The notes beneath the pieces are model-generated. The model was not told the origin of the DNA and ran no database searches. It was given only the letters and a program-made list of their open reading frames with translations. The position numbers and the translations under genes are program-made. A DNA stretch of 64,000 bases from the NCBI RefSeq assembly GCF_001189965.1, contig NZ_LFLU01000014.1, positions 89,986 through 153,985 of the forward strand, read 5' to 3'. The stretch is from Herbaspirillum rhizosphaerae. Lineage in GTDB: Bacteria; Pseudomonadota; Gammaproteobacteria; Burkholderiales; Burkholderiaceae_D. Positions 36,510 through 46,083 of this stretch are shown here, piece after piece (positions within the stretch are counted from its first letter, which is position 1; each line of letters starts with the position of its first letter).

Positions 36510-37529
36510 TTAGAACACGCTCTCGGCAATGTTGTGCTGTTCGATCACAGCGCGGATGGTGTTGCTCTCCGGCTTGGCGGTGAAGTGGCATTCCTTGGTC
36601 TCGTCGGCCATGCCCATCTGGCAGCCCTTTTGCAGCGGGCAGGTAGCGAACAGTTCGGCGACCCAGTCGACGAAGGCGCGCACCTTCGGCGACAAGTGAC
36701 GATTGTGCAGGTAGACCACGGAGATCGGCATGGGAACCGGCTTCCACTGCGACAGGACTTCGACCAGGCGGCCGTCTTCGAGGTAAGGCTGGATCATGTA
36801 CAGCGGCGCCTGCACCAGGCCGAAACCTTGCAGCGCGCAAGCCACGTAGGCATCGCCGTCATTGACCGACAGCTTGCCGGGCATCTTCACTTCCTGGGTG
36901 GTGCCGTCGACCATGAAATCCCAGTCGATGGTGCGTCCGGTGCGGCTGGAAAAGTAATGCACCGACTTGTGGTTCTGCAGATCGTCGATGGTATGCGGCA
37001 TGCCGTGGCGCTCGAAATAAGTCGGCGAACCGCAGGTCACCGCCTGGAAGGTGCCGATGCGACGCGCCACCATGCTCGAGTCCTGCAGGTCGCCGACGCG
37101 GATCACGCAGTCGACTGCCTCCTGCACCATGTCGACCGGACGGTCGCTCATGCCCATGACCAGTTCGATGTCCGGGTACTTAGTATAGAAGTCGCACAGA
37201 TTGGGCAGCAACAGCAGGCGGCCGATGGAGGCCGGCACGTCGATGCGCAGGCGTCCTTGCGGACCGCGCGTGACGTTGCGGAACGAGGCTTCGGTCTCGT
37301 CGACCTCGGCCAGGATGCGCACGCAGCGCTCATAGTAAGCGGCGCCGTCGGGCGTGAGGCTGATGCGGCGCGTGGTGCGATTGAGCAAACGCACCTGCAG
37401 CAAACTCTCCAGCCCTTGAACAATCGTCGTCACCGTGGTGCGCGGCAAATTGAGGTTGTCGGCCGCGCGCGTAAAGCTGTTGGCGTCGACCACGGCCGTA
37501 AAGACCTGCATTGCCTGAAACCTGTCCAT
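36510..37529 (-). CDS. LysR family transcriptional regulator of the RND efflux locus
   Basis: A 339-residue LysR-type protein. The N-terminal winged helix-turn-helix is MDRFQAMQVFTAVVDANSFTRAADNLNLPRTTVTTIVQGLE. The effector domain includes GRLRIDVPASIGRLLLLPNLCDFYTKYPDIEL. It is about 35-40 residues longer than typical LysR proteins, with a Cys/His-containing C-terminal tail (CPLQKGCQMG ... ECHFTAKPE). AGGAG precedes the ATG. It is divergent from the hydrolase-RND operon, the arrangement of P. aeruginosa mexT-mexEF-oprN, so it probably activates or represses that operon. Confidence 0.9.
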   Translation of the reverse strand: MDRFQAMQVFTAVVDANSFTRAADNLNLPRTTVTTIVQGLESLLQVRLLNRTTRRISLTPDGAAYYERCVRILAEVDETEASFRNVTRGPQGRLRIDVPASIGRLLLLPNLCDFYTKYPDIELVMGMSDRPVDMVQEAVDCVIRVGDLQDSSMVARRIGTFQAVTCGSPTYFERHGMPHTIDDLQNHKSVHYFSSRTGRTIDWDFMVDGTTQEVKMPGKLSVNDGDAYVACALQGFGLVQAPLYMIQPYLEDGRLVEVLSQWKPVPMPISVVYLHNRHLSPKVRAFVDWVAELFATCPLQKGCQMGMADETKECHFTAKPESNTIRAVIEQHNIAESVF

Positions 37530-37597
37530 TTGATTCTCCTAAGCAACAACGACGAGCTTGCCTCTGTCGCCGAATTTGCACAAATCCGTGTCGGCGA

Positions 37598-37611
37598 TTG
37601 TTTTGCAACAA
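37598..37611. promoter_or_regulatory. Possible LysR-type binding palindrome TTGTT-N4-AACAA
   Basis: A 5-base dyad in the divergent intergenic region, 69 bases upstream of the lysR-type start. LysR proteins favour T-N11-A-like dyads; this site is close but not exact. Confidence 0.3.
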
Positions 37612-37883
37612 CGCCAAAACTGCATTTTTCACTGCCAAATTGCCATCTTTTGCTGCCATTGGCGGTCTTTTTCAAGGCTTCGCCGGCTAATTCAAAAACA
37701 GCCGAGAACCGCGGCAGCATTGGCTTGCCCACGATTTTCGTCAAACTAATTCGATCATTTTACGCCTATTGTTCGGACATGGCGAACAGTGTTGTTGATT
37801 TTGCCTGCTTTATCCGTCCCCATGCTGTGGCGCACAATCCGCTTCAATCTAGCGAACCTGGCTTTTATGCCGGCCACCACATC

Positions 37884-38753
37884 ATGGAAGTCTCACAAGA
37901 ATCGGTTGTTCAATCAACCATCAGCAACTTCACCGTCCCCGGCCCGATCGGACGCATCCCGGTGCGCCTGTATCACCCGCTGGCGACTGGCGAGAAGAAG
38001 CTCAAGAGCAAGTCCGGCCCGCTGCTGCCGCTGGTGCTGTACTTCCACGGCGGCGGTTTCGTCTCCGGCGGACTCGACGATGCGGACCTGCAAGCACAAT
38101 ACATTTCACAGCACAGCCACGCGGTCGTGCTGTCGGTCGATTACGCGCTGGCCCCGGCCAAGCCTTTCCCGGCTGCGCCGGAAGACGCCTACGCCGCCTG
38201 CTGCTGGGCCGTGAAGAACGCCGCCGACCTGCACATCGACCCCAGCCGCATCGCCGTGGCAGGCGACGACGCCGGCGGCAACCTGGCGGCCAGCCTGACC
38301 ATGATCACCCGCGACCGCTGCGCCGCGCCGTTTGCCGCGCAAGTGCTGATCAGCCCGATGCTCGACCCCAGCATGACCTTGCTGGGCGACGCCAAGCGCC
38401 TGAATTCCGATATCACCGCAGAGAAATGCGCCGCCGGCTACCGCCAGTACCTGCCGCAGACCATGCAGCGCCTGCACCCTTACGCCGCGCCGCTGGAAGC
38501 CAGCCGCCTGGCGGGATTGCCGCCGGCCTACATCGCCACGGCCGGGTGCGACGTGCTGCATACCGAAGCGGAAAAATACGCTTCCTCGCTGATCCGCGCC
38601 GGCGTGCATACGCAAGTGGCCCGTTTCGCCGGCATCACGCACGGCGCGCTGCGCACCCACATTCCGCTGCTTAAAGAAATCGTCGAATTCCTGCGCCGCC
38701 GCTTCAGCGTGGCCGGTCCAGGCCCCACAAACCTTGCTTTCCAACCTTCTTAA
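37884..38753 (+). CDS. Alpha/beta hydrolase (hormone-sensitive-lipase-like) with Asp at the nucleophile position
   Basis: A 289-residue alpha/beta hydrolase. The oxyanion-hole motif YFHGGGFVSGG and the following VLSVDYALAPAKPFPAAPEDAYAA are textbook HSL-family segments. The nucleophile elbow reads GDDAGGN instead of GDSAGGN: the Ser codon is GAC at 38268-38270. The later acid (TAGCDVLHTEAEKYA) and His (GITHGALR) are present. Either the enzyme is inactive or it works with an Asp nucleophile, as in epoxide hydrolases or dehalogenases. The start is uncertain; ATG 37779 would add 35 residues. It ends 11 bases before the adaptor gene and is probably the first gene of the efflux operon. Confidence 0.82.
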   Translation: MEVSQESVVQSTISNFTVPGPIGRIPVRLYHPLATGEKKLKSKSGPLLPLVLYFHGGGFVSGGLDDADLQAQYISQHSHAVVLSVDYALAPAKPFPAAPEDAYAACCWAVKNAADLHIDPSRIAVAGDDAGGNLAASLTMITRDRCAAPFAAQVLISPMLDPSMTLLGDAKRLNSDITAEKCAAGYRQYLPQTMQRLHPYAAPLEASRLAGLPPAYIATAGCDVLHTEAEKYASSLIRAGVHTQVARFAGITHGALRTHIPLLKEIVEFLRRRFSVAGPGPTNLAFQPS

Positions 38754-38764
38754 TGAGGTCCACC

Positions 38765-39994
38765 ATGTCTAACGATATCCAAAGCCCTACCCCAAGCTTC
38801 CGTAACCGCTACCTGGCCACTGCCGCCGTACTGACCGTCATCGCCATCGCCGTCGCCGGCACGCTGTCGGCCATCGGCGTCGACTCCACCGCCGTTGCAC
38901 AGCAAGCGCCGCAAGCCGCCAGCGTCGACGTCGCCGAAGTCGTCAGCAAGCCGATCACCGACTGGCAGCAATATTCCGGCCGTCTCGAAGCAGTCGACCG
39001 CGTCGAGATCCGTCCGCTGGTGTCCGGCACGCTGACCGCCGTGCACTTCAAGGATGGCGCCATGGTCAAGAAGGGCGATGTGCTGTTTACCATCGACCCG
39101 CGTCCTTACGCCGCTGAAGTCGCTCGCGCACAAGCGCAACTGGCCGGCGCCGAAGCCCGTGCCGCCTACACCGCCTCGGACGTCGCGCGCGGTCAACGCC
39201 TGCTGGGCGACAACGCCATCGCCAAGCGCGATTACGAAGAAAAGCAAAACGCTTCCCGCGAAGCCGCCGCCAACGTGCAAGCTGCGCAAGCCGCCCTGCG
39301 TTCGGCCAAGCTGAACCTGGAATACACGCAAATCACCGCACCGGTCTCGGGCCGCATGTCGCGCGCCGAAATCACCGTCGGCAACATCGTCTCGGTCGGC
39401 TCTGCGACACCGGCGCTGTCGACCCTGGTGTCGATGTCGAAGATCTACGCATCGTTTGACGTCGACGAGCAAAGCTTCCTGAAATACGTCAATCCGGCAC
39501 GCGCCAAGGGCACATCGGTCGCGGTGTTCCTGGGCCTGGCCAATGAAGATGCTTACTCGCGCGAAGGCAAGGTCGGTTCGATCGACAACCGCGTCGACAC
39601 GTCGTCCGGCACCATCCGCGTGCGCGCCGTGTTCGACAACGCCGACGGCCAGTTGCTGCCAGGCCTGTACGCCCGCATCCGCCTCGGCGGCGGCGCACAG
39701 CGCGAAGCGCTGCTGATCGATGAAAAGGCGCTCGGCACCGACCAGGACAAACGCTTCGTGCTGGTGCTCGACAAGGACAACCACGCTACTTACCGCGAAG
39801 TCCGCGTCGGCGCCAACCAGGACGGCCTGCGCGTCATCGAAAACGGCCTGAAGCCGGGTGAGCGCGTCGTCGTCAACGGCCTGCAACGCGTACGTCCGGG
39901 CGACACCGTGGCGCCGAACGTGGTGCCGATGGTGAAGGTTGCTGCCTCTGCGACTCCTGCTGCGCCGGTCGCCAAGACTGACAAGAAAGCTTAA
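38765..39994 (+). CDS. RND efflux periplasmic adaptor (MexE-like)
   Basis: This membrane fusion protein bridges the inner-membrane pump and the outer-membrane channel. The 409-residue protein has an N-terminal hydrophobic anchor at about 14-34 without a lipobox. The barrel-sandwich (lipoyl-like) segments are YSGRLEAVDRVEIRPLVSGTLTAVHFKDGAMVKKGDVLFTIDPRPY and ITAPVSGRMSRAEITVGNIV, with a coiled-coil hairpin between them. The pattern closely follows MexE. The ATG at 38765 has GAGGTCCACC upstream. The permease gene starts 72 bases later. Confidence 0.92.
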   Translation: MSNDIQSPTPSFRNRYLATAAVLTVIAIAVAGTLSAIGVDSTAVAQQAPQAASVDVAEVVSKPITDWQQYSGRLEAVDRVEIRPLVSGTLTAVHFKDGAMVKKGDVLFTIDPRPYAAEVARAQAQLAGAEARAAYTASDVARGQRLLGDNAIAKRDYEEKQNASREAAANVQAAQAALRSAKLNLEYTQITAPVSGRMSRAEITVGNIVSVGSATPALSTLVSMSKIYASFDVDEQSFLKYVNPARAKGTSVAVFLGLANEDAYSREGKVGSIDNRVDTSSGTIRVRAVFDNADGQLLPGLYARIRLGGGAQREALLIDEKALGTDQDKRFVLVLDKDNHATYREVRVGANQDGLRVIENGLKPGERVVVNGLQRVRPGDTVAPNVVPMVKVAASATPAAPVAKTDKKA

Positions 39995-40066
39995 GACGGG
40001 CTCATCAGAAATTTAATACCGAGCTTTAAAAGATCCGGTTCAAAAGATTATTAACGGGGAACTCCC

Positions 40067-43000
40067 ATGAACATTTCAAAATTCTTTATCGACCGCCCGA
40101 TTTTTGCGGGCGTGCTGTCGATATTGCTGCTACTGGCCGGGGTGCTGGCCATGTTCCAGTTGCCCATTTCCGAATATCCGGAAGTGGTGCCGCCCTCGGT
40201 GGTGGTGCGCGCGCAATTTCCTGGCGCCAATCCGAAGGTCATCGCCGAAACCGTGGCTTCGCCGCTGGAAGAGCAGATCAACGGCGTGGAAAACATGCTG
40301 TACATGCAGTCGCAAGCCAACAGCGACGGCAACCTGACCCTGACGGTCAACTTCCGTCTCGGCGTCGATCCCGACAAGGCCCAGCAACTGGTGCAGAACC
40401 GCGTCTCGCAAGCCTTGCCGCGTCTGCCGGAAGACGTCCAACGCCTGGGCGTGACGACCATCAAGAGCTCGCCGACGCTGACCATGGTGGTCCACCTGAT
40501 CTCGCCGGACAACCGCTATGACATGACCTACCTGCGCAACTACGCAGTGCTGAACATCAAGGATCGTCTGGCACGTATCCAGGGCGTCGGCGAAGTCGGC
40601 CTGTTCGGCTCGGGCAACTACGCCATGCGCGTCTGGCTTGATCCGAACAAGGTGTCGCAACGCGGCATGACCGCCAGCGACGTGGTCAAGGCGATCCGCG
40701 AGCAGAACGTGCAGGTTGCCGCCGGTGTGATCGGCGCCTCGCCCAGCTCGCCCGACGTGCCGGTGCAATTGTCGGTCAATGCGCAAGGCCGCCTGAAAAC
40801 CGAAGAAGAGTTCCGCGAAATCGTTCTCAAGAGTGCACCCGACGGCGCCGTCACCAAGCTGGGCGATGTTGCCCGCGTGGAGCTGGCCGCGTCCGAATAC
40901 GGCCTGCGCTCGCTGCTGGACAACAAGCAGGCTGTCGCGATCCCGATCTTCCAGGCGCCCGGCGCCAATGCGCTGGAGGTGTCGACGCAAGTGCGCGCTG
41001 CCATGAAGGATCTGTCGAAAGACTTCCCGTCGTCGATTGAATATCGCATTGAATACGATCCGACCCAGTTTGTGCGCGCCAGTATCGAGGCCGTGATCCA
41101 CACGCTGCTCGAAGCGATTGCGCTGGTCGTGATCGTGGTGATCATCTTCCTGCAAACCTGGCGTGCATCGATCATTCCGCTGCTGGCCGTGCCGGTGTCG
41201 ATCATCGGTACCTTCTCGCTGCTGCTGGGCTTCGGCTATTCCATCAACGCACTGTCGCTGTTCGGCATGGTGCTCGCCATCGGGATTGTGGTCGACGATG
41301 CCATTGTGGTGGTGGAGAACGTCGAGCGGAACATCGGCGCCGGCCTGACGCCGCGTGAAGCGACCTACCGCGCCATGCAGGAAGTGTCCGGCCCGATCAT
41401 CGCGATCGCGCTGACCCTGGTGGCGGTGTTCGTTCCGCTGGCCTTCATGACCGGCCTGACCGGCCAGTTCTACAAGCAGTTTGCGATGACGATTGCGATC
41501 TCGACCGTGATCTCTGCATTCAACTCGCTGACCTTGTCGCCAGCCCTGGCTGCGATGCTGCTCAAGGGCCACGACGCCAAGCCTGACTGGCTGACACGCC
41601 AGATGGATCGTTTCCTCGGCGGCTTCTTCGTCCGTTTCAACCGCTTCTTCAACCGCGCCTCCGACGGCTACGGCAAGGGCGTGACCGGCGTGATTTCCCG
41701 CAAGGGCGCCGTGATGGCGGTGTACGCCGTGCTGCTGGCAGCCACCGTCGGCATCGGCTATCTGGTCCCGGGCGGTTTCGTGCCCGGCCAGGACAAGCAA
41801 TACCTGGTCAGCTTTACGCAATTGCCGAACGGCGCCTCGATTGACCGCACCGAAGACGTGATCCGCAAGATGACCGACATCGCGCTCAAGCAACCCGGTG
41901 TACAAAGTGCGATTGCCTTCCCGGGCCTGTCGATCAACGGCTTCACCAACAGCTCTTCTGCCGGTATCGTGTTCGTGACGCTCAAGCCTTTCGAAGAACG
42001 CCGCAGCAAGGAATTGTCGGGTAACGCCATCGCCGGCGAACTCAACAAGAAATTCTCCTCCATCAAGGAAGGTTTCATCGCCGTGTTCCCGCCGCCGCCG
42101 GTGATCGGCCTCGGTACGCTCGGCGGTTTCAAGATGCAGATCGAAGACCACGGTTCCGTCGGCTATGCCGAACTCGACGCCGCGGCGCAGGCCTTCATGA
42201 AGGCGGCTGCCAAGGAACCGGCACTGGGTCCGATGTTCTCCAGCTATCAGATCAACGTGCCGCAACTGGACGTCGACCTCGACCGCGTGAAAGCCAAGCA
42301 GCTCGGCATTCCCGTGACCGATGTGTTCTCCACCATGCAGATTTATCTGGGTTCACTGTACGTCAACGACTTCAACCGTTTCGGCCGCGTCTATCAGGTG
42401 CGCGCCCAGGCTGATGCGCCGTTCCGCGCCACTGCTGACGACATCCTGCAACTGAAGACCCGCAACAACGCCGGCGACATGGTGCCGCTGTCGTCCGTGG
42501 TCAAGGTCAAGCAAACCTTCGGTCCTGAAATGGTGGTGCGCTACAACGGCTTTACCGCTGCCGACATCAACGGCGGCCCGGCTCCCGGCTTCTCGTCGGA
42601 TCAGGCGGAAAAAGCTGCTGAACGCGTTGCTGCTGCAACCCTGCCGCGCGGCGTGCGTTTCGAATGGACCGACCTGACCTATCAGAAGATCCTCGCAGGC
42701 AATGCCGGCATCTGGGTGTTCCCGATCAGCGTGCTGCTGGTGTTCCTGGTGCTGGCTGCGCTGTATGAAAGCCTGACCCTGCCGCTGGCCGTGATCCTGA
42801 TCGTGCCGATGAGCATCCTGGCGGCGCTGACCGGTGTCTGGCTGACCAAGGGCGACAACAACATCTTCACCCAGATCGGTCTGATGGTGCTGGTGGGCCT
42901 GTCGGCGAAGAACGCGATTCTGATCGTGGAATTCGCCCGCGAACTGGAACTGCAAGGCAGCACCGTGATCCGTGCCGCGATCGACGCCAGCCGCCTGCGT

Positions 43001-43279
43001 CTGCGTCCTATCCTGATGACCTCGATCGCGTTCATCATGGGCGTGGTGCCGCTGGTGACGTCGTCGGGCGCCGGTTCGGAAATGCGCCATGCGATGGGTA
43101 TCGCGGTGTTCTTCGGCATGCTGGGCGTGACGCTGTTCGGCCTGTTCCTGACGCCGGTGTTCTATGTGCTGCTGCGTAGCATCGGCGGCAGCAAGAAACT
43201 GCACACCGCCCACAAGCATGAAGCGCCGATGACCGCCGGTACACATGTCGCGCCAGCCGATTCGCACGATGGTCGTTAA
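40067..43279 (+). CDS. RND multidrug efflux permease (MexF-like, HAE1 family)
   Basis: A 1070-residue inner-membrane proton/drug antiporter. The N-terminus MNISKFFIDRPIFAGVLSILLLLAGVLAMFQLPISEYPEVVPPSV is characteristic of MexF-type pumps. Twelve hydrophobic segments and two large periplasmic loops are visible. The proton-relay Asp pair is in TM4 (GIVVDDAIVVVENVERN), and LVGLSAKNAILIVEFARELE marks the second half. FIMGVVPLVTSSGAGSEMRHAMG is also conserved. By relation to MexF, substrates such as chloramphenicol or quinolones are possible, but this is not shown by sequence. AACGGGGAACTCCC precedes the ATG. Confidence 0.95.
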   Translation: MNISKFFIDRPIFAGVLSILLLLAGVLAMFQLPISEYPEVVPPSVVVRAQFPGANPKVIAETVASPLEEQINGVENMLYMQSQANSDGNLTLTVNFRLGVDPDKAQQLVQNRVSQALPRLPEDVQRLGVTTIKSSPTLTMVVHLISPDNRYDMTYLRNYAVLNIKDRLARIQGVGEVGLFGSGNYAMRVWLDPNKVSQRGMTASDVVKAIREQNVQVAAGVIGASPSSPDVPVQLSVNAQGRLKTEEEFREIVLKSAPDGAVTKLGDVARVELAASEYGLRSLLDNKQAVAIPIFQAPGANALEVSTQVRAAMKDLSKDFPSSIEYRIEYDPTQFVRASIEAVIHTLLEAIALVVIVVIIFLQTWRASIIPLLAVPVSIIGTFSLLLGFGYSINALSLFGMVLAIGIVVDDAIVVVENVERNIGAGLTPREATYRAMQEVSGPIIAIALTLVAVFVPLAFMTGLTGQFYKQFAMTIAISTVISAFNSLTLSPALAAMLLKGHDAKPDWLTRQMDRFLGGFFVRFNRFFNRASDGYGKGVTGVISRKGAVMAVYAVLLAATVGIGYLVPGGFVPGQDKQYLVSFTQLPNGASIDRTEDVIRKMTDIALKQPGVQSAIAFPGLSINGFTNSSSAGIVFVTLKPFEERRSKELSGNAIAGELNKKFSSIKEGFIAVFPPPPVIGLGTLGGFKMQIEDHGSVGYAELDAAAQAFMKAAAKEPALGPMFSSYQINVPQLDVDLDRVKAKQLGIPVTDVFSTMQIYLGSLYVNDFNRFGRVYQVRAQADAPFRATADDILQLKTRNNAGDMVPLSSVVKVKQTFGPEMVVRYNGFTAADINGGPAPGFSSDQAEKAAERVAAATLPRGVRFEWTDLTYQKILAGNAGIWVFPISVLLVFLVLAALYESLTLPLAVILIVPMSILAALTGVWLTKGDNNIFTQIGLMVLVGLSAKNAILIVEFARELELQGSTVIRAAIDASRLRLRPILMTSIAFIMGVVPLVTSSGAGSEMRHAMGIAVFFGMLGVTLFGLFLTPVFYVLLRSIGGSKKLHTAHKHEAPMTAGTHVAPADSHDGR

Positions 43280-43308
43280 TCGCGGCCAATGAGCAAAGGA
43301 AAAATAAC

Positions 43309-44853
43309 ATGAACGCACTATCAATCAACAACCTCGGAGGCCTGGGCAGCAAGCTGCTCAAGCCGGTCCGGATCAGTTCAGCCCTGCTGGCAGCCATGCT
43401 GGTGCTGGCAGGCTGCTCGGTGGCCCCGACTTACGAGCGCCCTGCGGTAAATACCTCGGTCGCCTACAAGGAAGCCGCAGACGCCAAGGCGGCTTCCGAC
43501 TGGAAGACCGCGCAACCGGCCGAAGACCTGGCCCGCGGCGAATGGTGGAAGATCTTCAACGATGACGGCCTCAATGCACTGGAAGTCCAGGCGCTGGAAG
43601 CCAATCAGAACCTGAAGGCCGCCGCCGCCCGCCTGAGCCAGTCGCGTGCGCTGCGTCAGGACGCCCGCTCCGGCCTGTTCCCGCAAGTCGACGCCGGCTT
43701 CGGCGCGACCCGCCAACGCCAGTCGCCGGCCTCGCAAAACCTGGCGCCGGACGCCAACACCACGCCGACCACCCTGTGGCGTGCACAACTGGGCGTGTCG
43801 TATGAAGCCGACCTGTTCGGTCGCGTCGCCTCCACCGTGGATGCGGCAACCGCCGATGCGCAACGCAGCGAAGCGCTGTTCCATTCGGTGCGCCTGGCGC
43901 TGCAAGCCGATGTGGCCCAGCAATACTTCCTTCTGCGTGAACTGGATGCCGAGCAAGACCTGTACAGCGGCACCGTCGACCTGCGCACGCAATCGCTGAA
44001 GCTGGTTCAACGCCGCTTCGACGAAGGCGACATCAGCGAAGTCGACGTTGCCCGCGCCAAGGCTGAACTGGCTTCCGCACAATCGGAATCCTTCGGCATC
44101 GCCCGTCAGCGCGCCAATGCGGAACACGCACTGGCAATCCTGCTGGGCAAGACGCCGGCTGAGTTCAACTTCACGCCGCAACCGCTGCAACGCTTGTCGA
44201 TCACGATTCCTGCCGGCCTGCCGTCCGACCTGCTGGAACGCCGTCCCGACATCGCTGCTGCAGAACGCGCGATGGCAGCCGCCAACGCCCGTGTCGGCGT
44301 GGCCCGTTCAGCCTGGTTCCCGCGTCTGGATCTGACCGGCGGCCTGGGTTACGAGTCGGCCAAGCTGGGCGACTTGTTCAACTGGTCCAGCCGCACCTTC
44401 CTGCTCGGTCCCTTGGTCGGTACGGCGCTGACGCTGCCGATCTTCGACGGCGGCCGCCGTGAAACCGGCGTCAATCGCGCCCGCGCTGCCTATGAAGAAG
44501 ATGTCGCCAACTATCGCCAGACCGTATTGACGGCCTTCCGCGAAGTGGAAGACAACCTCGCCAGCCTGCGCATTCTGGGCGACCAGACCCGCGCGCAGGA
44601 TGACGCGGTGTCGGCGTCCAATCGCGCCGCCAAGCTGTCGCATGTGCAGTACCGCGAAGGTTCGGTCAGCTACTTCAACGTGATCGACGCCGACCGCACC
44701 GTGCTGCAACAGCAACGCGCAGCAGTCCAGCTCGACGGCGAACGCGCGCGTTCCACCGTCAACCTGATCCGCGCACTCGGCGGCGGCTGGCATGGTCCGC
44801 TGGCAGCGACTGAAACGCAAGCCAAGAACGACGCTGCCGGCAACAAGATGTAA
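43309..44853 (+). CDS. RND efflux outer-membrane lipoprotein channel (OprN/OprM family)
   Basis: A TolC-type trimeric channel component of 514 residues. The N-terminus carries a lipobox (LVLAGCSVAPTYERP) so the protein is probably acylated at the Cys near residue 36. Two OEP repeats follow with typical segments AAAARLSQSRALRQDARSGLFPQVDAG, VSYEADLFGRVASTVDAA and LPSDLLERRPDIAAAERAMAAANARVGVARSAWFPRLDL. It follows the permease gene by 29 bases with AAAGGAAAAATAAC as ribosome site, and a terminator follows. Confidence 0.93.
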   Translation: MNALSINNLGGLGSKLLKPVRISSALLAAMLVLAGCSVAPTYERPAVNTSVAYKEAADAKAASDWKTAQPAEDLARGEWWKIFNDDGLNALEVQALEANQNLKAAAARLSQSRALRQDARSGLFPQVDAGFGATRQRQSPASQNLAPDANTTPTTLWRAQLGVSYEADLFGRVASTVDAATADAQRSEALFHSVRLALQADVAQQYFLLRELDAEQDLYSGTVDLRTQSLKLVQRRFDEGDISEVDVARAKAELASAQSESFGIARQRANAEHALAILLGKTPAEFNFTPQPLQRLSITIPAGLPSDLLERRPDIAAAERAMAAANARVGVARSAWFPRLDLTGGLGYESAKLGDLFNWSSRTFLLGPLVGTALTLPIFDGGRRETGVNRARAAYEEDVANYRQTVLTAFREVEDNLASLRILGDQTRAQDDAVSASNRAAKLSHVQYREGSVSYFNVIDADRTVLQQQRAAVQLDGERARSTVNLIRALGGGWHGPLAATETQAKNDAAGNKM

Positions 44854-44910
44854 GAGCGCATCCGCGGTGATGACACTGCGGATCGCTATGAGGTGTTTCG
44901 TCCCCTTGCC

Positions 44911-44953
44911 GGCCGGTTCGGTAGCCCATGCTGAACTGGTCGGTTTTTTTATT
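44911..44953 (+). terminator. Rho-independent terminator of the efflux operon
   Basis: A 9-bp stem GGCCGGTTC/GAACTGGTC (two G-U pairs) is followed by GGTTTTTTTATT, about 60 bases after the OprN-type stop. Confidence 0.7.
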
Positions 44954-45078
44954 CCCTGCGGCTGCTTTGCCTTGTCGTTATCATCGATAAAAACAGAAGC
45001 AGCCGTTGTTGTTTGGTTGTTATCCAAAACGGGCAAGGCGCCTTCCGCAGCCTTGCCCTACTTATTCCAGGAGTCACT

Positions 45079-45582
45079 ATGCCGCTCACCATGTACCAGG
45101 CTTCCATCCCCGTGTTTACCCGCGCGCTGAACATCCTGTCGACCTTGCTCAACAAGGCCGTCGCCCATGCCGAAGAAAACAAGCTCGATCCGGAAACGCT
45201 CCTGAACACGCGTCTGTATGACGACATGTTTTCGCTGATCGGACAAGTCCAGCGCGCCAGCGATGCCGCCAAACTCGGCACCTCGCGCCTTACCGCGATC
45301 CAGCCGCCGAGCTTTGCCGATGAAGAAACCAGCTTCCCGCAATTGCAGGAACGCATCGCCAAGACGATTGCCTTCCTCGACACCGTGAAGCCGGAACAAT
45401 TCGAGGGCAGCGAAGAACGCGAAATCGTCATCAAGCTGCGCGGCCAGGAAACGAAGTTCACCGGCCAGGCCTATCTGCTCACCTTCGTGCTGCCGAACTT
45501 CCTGTTCCACATCACCACCGCCTACGACATCCTGCGTCACAAGGGCGTGGTCATCGGCAAGATGGATTACCTCGGTTTCTAG
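45079..45582 (+). CDS. DUF1993 family protein
   Basis: A 167-residue soluble all-helical protein. The start MPLTMYQASIPVFTRALNILSTLLNKA, the central TRLYDDMFSLIGQVQRASDAAK and the C-terminal LPNFLFHITTAYDILRHKGVVIGKMDYLG match DUF1993 proteins, which resemble DinB-like four-helix bundles. The function is unknown. It starts at ATG 45079 with CCAGGAGTCACT upstream. It stands between two terminators and is therefore probably monocistronic. Confidence 0.88.
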   Translation: MPLTMYQASIPVFTRALNILSTLLNKAVAHAEENKLDPETLLNTRLYDDMFSLIGQVQRASDAAKLGTSRLTAIQPPSFADEETSFPQLQERIAKTIAFLDTVKPEQFEGSEEREIVIKLRGQETKFTGQAYLLTFVLPNFLFHITTAYDILRHKGVVIGKMDYLGF

Positions 45583-45601
45583 GCTGAAGCCAAGCTGACC
45601 G

Positions 45602-45628
45602 AAAAGCCGGCGCATGCCGGCTTTTTTG
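45602..45628 (+). terminator. Rho-independent terminator after the DUF1993 gene
   Basis: AAAAGCCGGC pairs with GCCGGCTTTTTT around a short GCAT loop, 20 bases after the stop; the stem is followed by T residues. Confidence 0.85.
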
Positions 45629-45733
45629 CGTCCGCCGTATCCTCGCGGCATATCTTGCCGACAGTCTGGAAGTGCACGTTGTTGCTGGCATTGCCGGCAT
45701 TGCTGGCCTCACTGTTGTTGCAGGGCGACGAGG

Positions 45734-45762
45734 TTGTATTTCATTTTCGAGCGTGTTACGAT
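45734..45762 (+). promoter_or_regulatory. Candidate promoter of the structured leader
   Basis: TTGTAT (45734-45739), exactly 17 bases, then TACGAT (45757-45762). Transcription would begin near 45769, about 315 bases upstream of the first ORF. Confidence 0.5.
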
Positions 45763-45768
45763 CCGCCC

Positions 45769-46083
45769 CGTTACAAACTTCGGAGTTCCTCCTGTGGATA
45801 GTTCTTGTAGCCGATCACTGATCGGCCAACCACAGACAAGGTAATCGCGCATCGTTTTTCGCCGCTACCTTGCCTGTCTGGCAGGTAGCAGCATCAGGCA
45901 GCCGGTTCACGGCAGTCCTGCTCTACTTCCCTTCTTTATCTGATTCTTGCGTACGGTCGCCGCCTTGCAGCGGCGCCGTGTCCGTGTCGCGCCGACGTGC
46001 GCCGCAAGATCCATGCTGCCCGCTGGCGTCTGACATTCAGCACGCCGGCGGTCATTGTTTATTGTCACTTCCAGGAGAACAAC
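45769..46083 (+). ncRNA. Structured leader RNA candidate (possible cis-regulatory element)
   Basis: No gene is supported here, but nested dyads are dense. CTGTGG (45792-45797) pairs with CCACAG (45830-45835), enclosing GCCGATC/GATCGGC (45810-45816 with 45820-45826). ACAGACAAGGTA (45832-45843) can pair with TACCTTGCCTGT (45866-45877, one mismatch). The latter segment can instead pair with GGCAGGTAG (45880-45888). These alternatives are mutually exclusive, as in riboswitches or attenuators. A further GC hairpin (CGCCGC/GCGGCG) lies near 45960-45977. I could not match it to a known riboswitch class. Confidence 0.4.

Noticed and set aside
36147..37778. N-terminal extension of the alpha/beta hydrolase frame over the LysR gene
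   Set aside because: The extension is antisense to a clear LysR gene and only the part after about 37884 has hydrolase similarity.
45769..46083. Assignment of the leader to a known riboswitch (c-di-GMP, Mn2+, fluoride)
   Set aside because: The conserved sequence cores of these classes that I know were not found.
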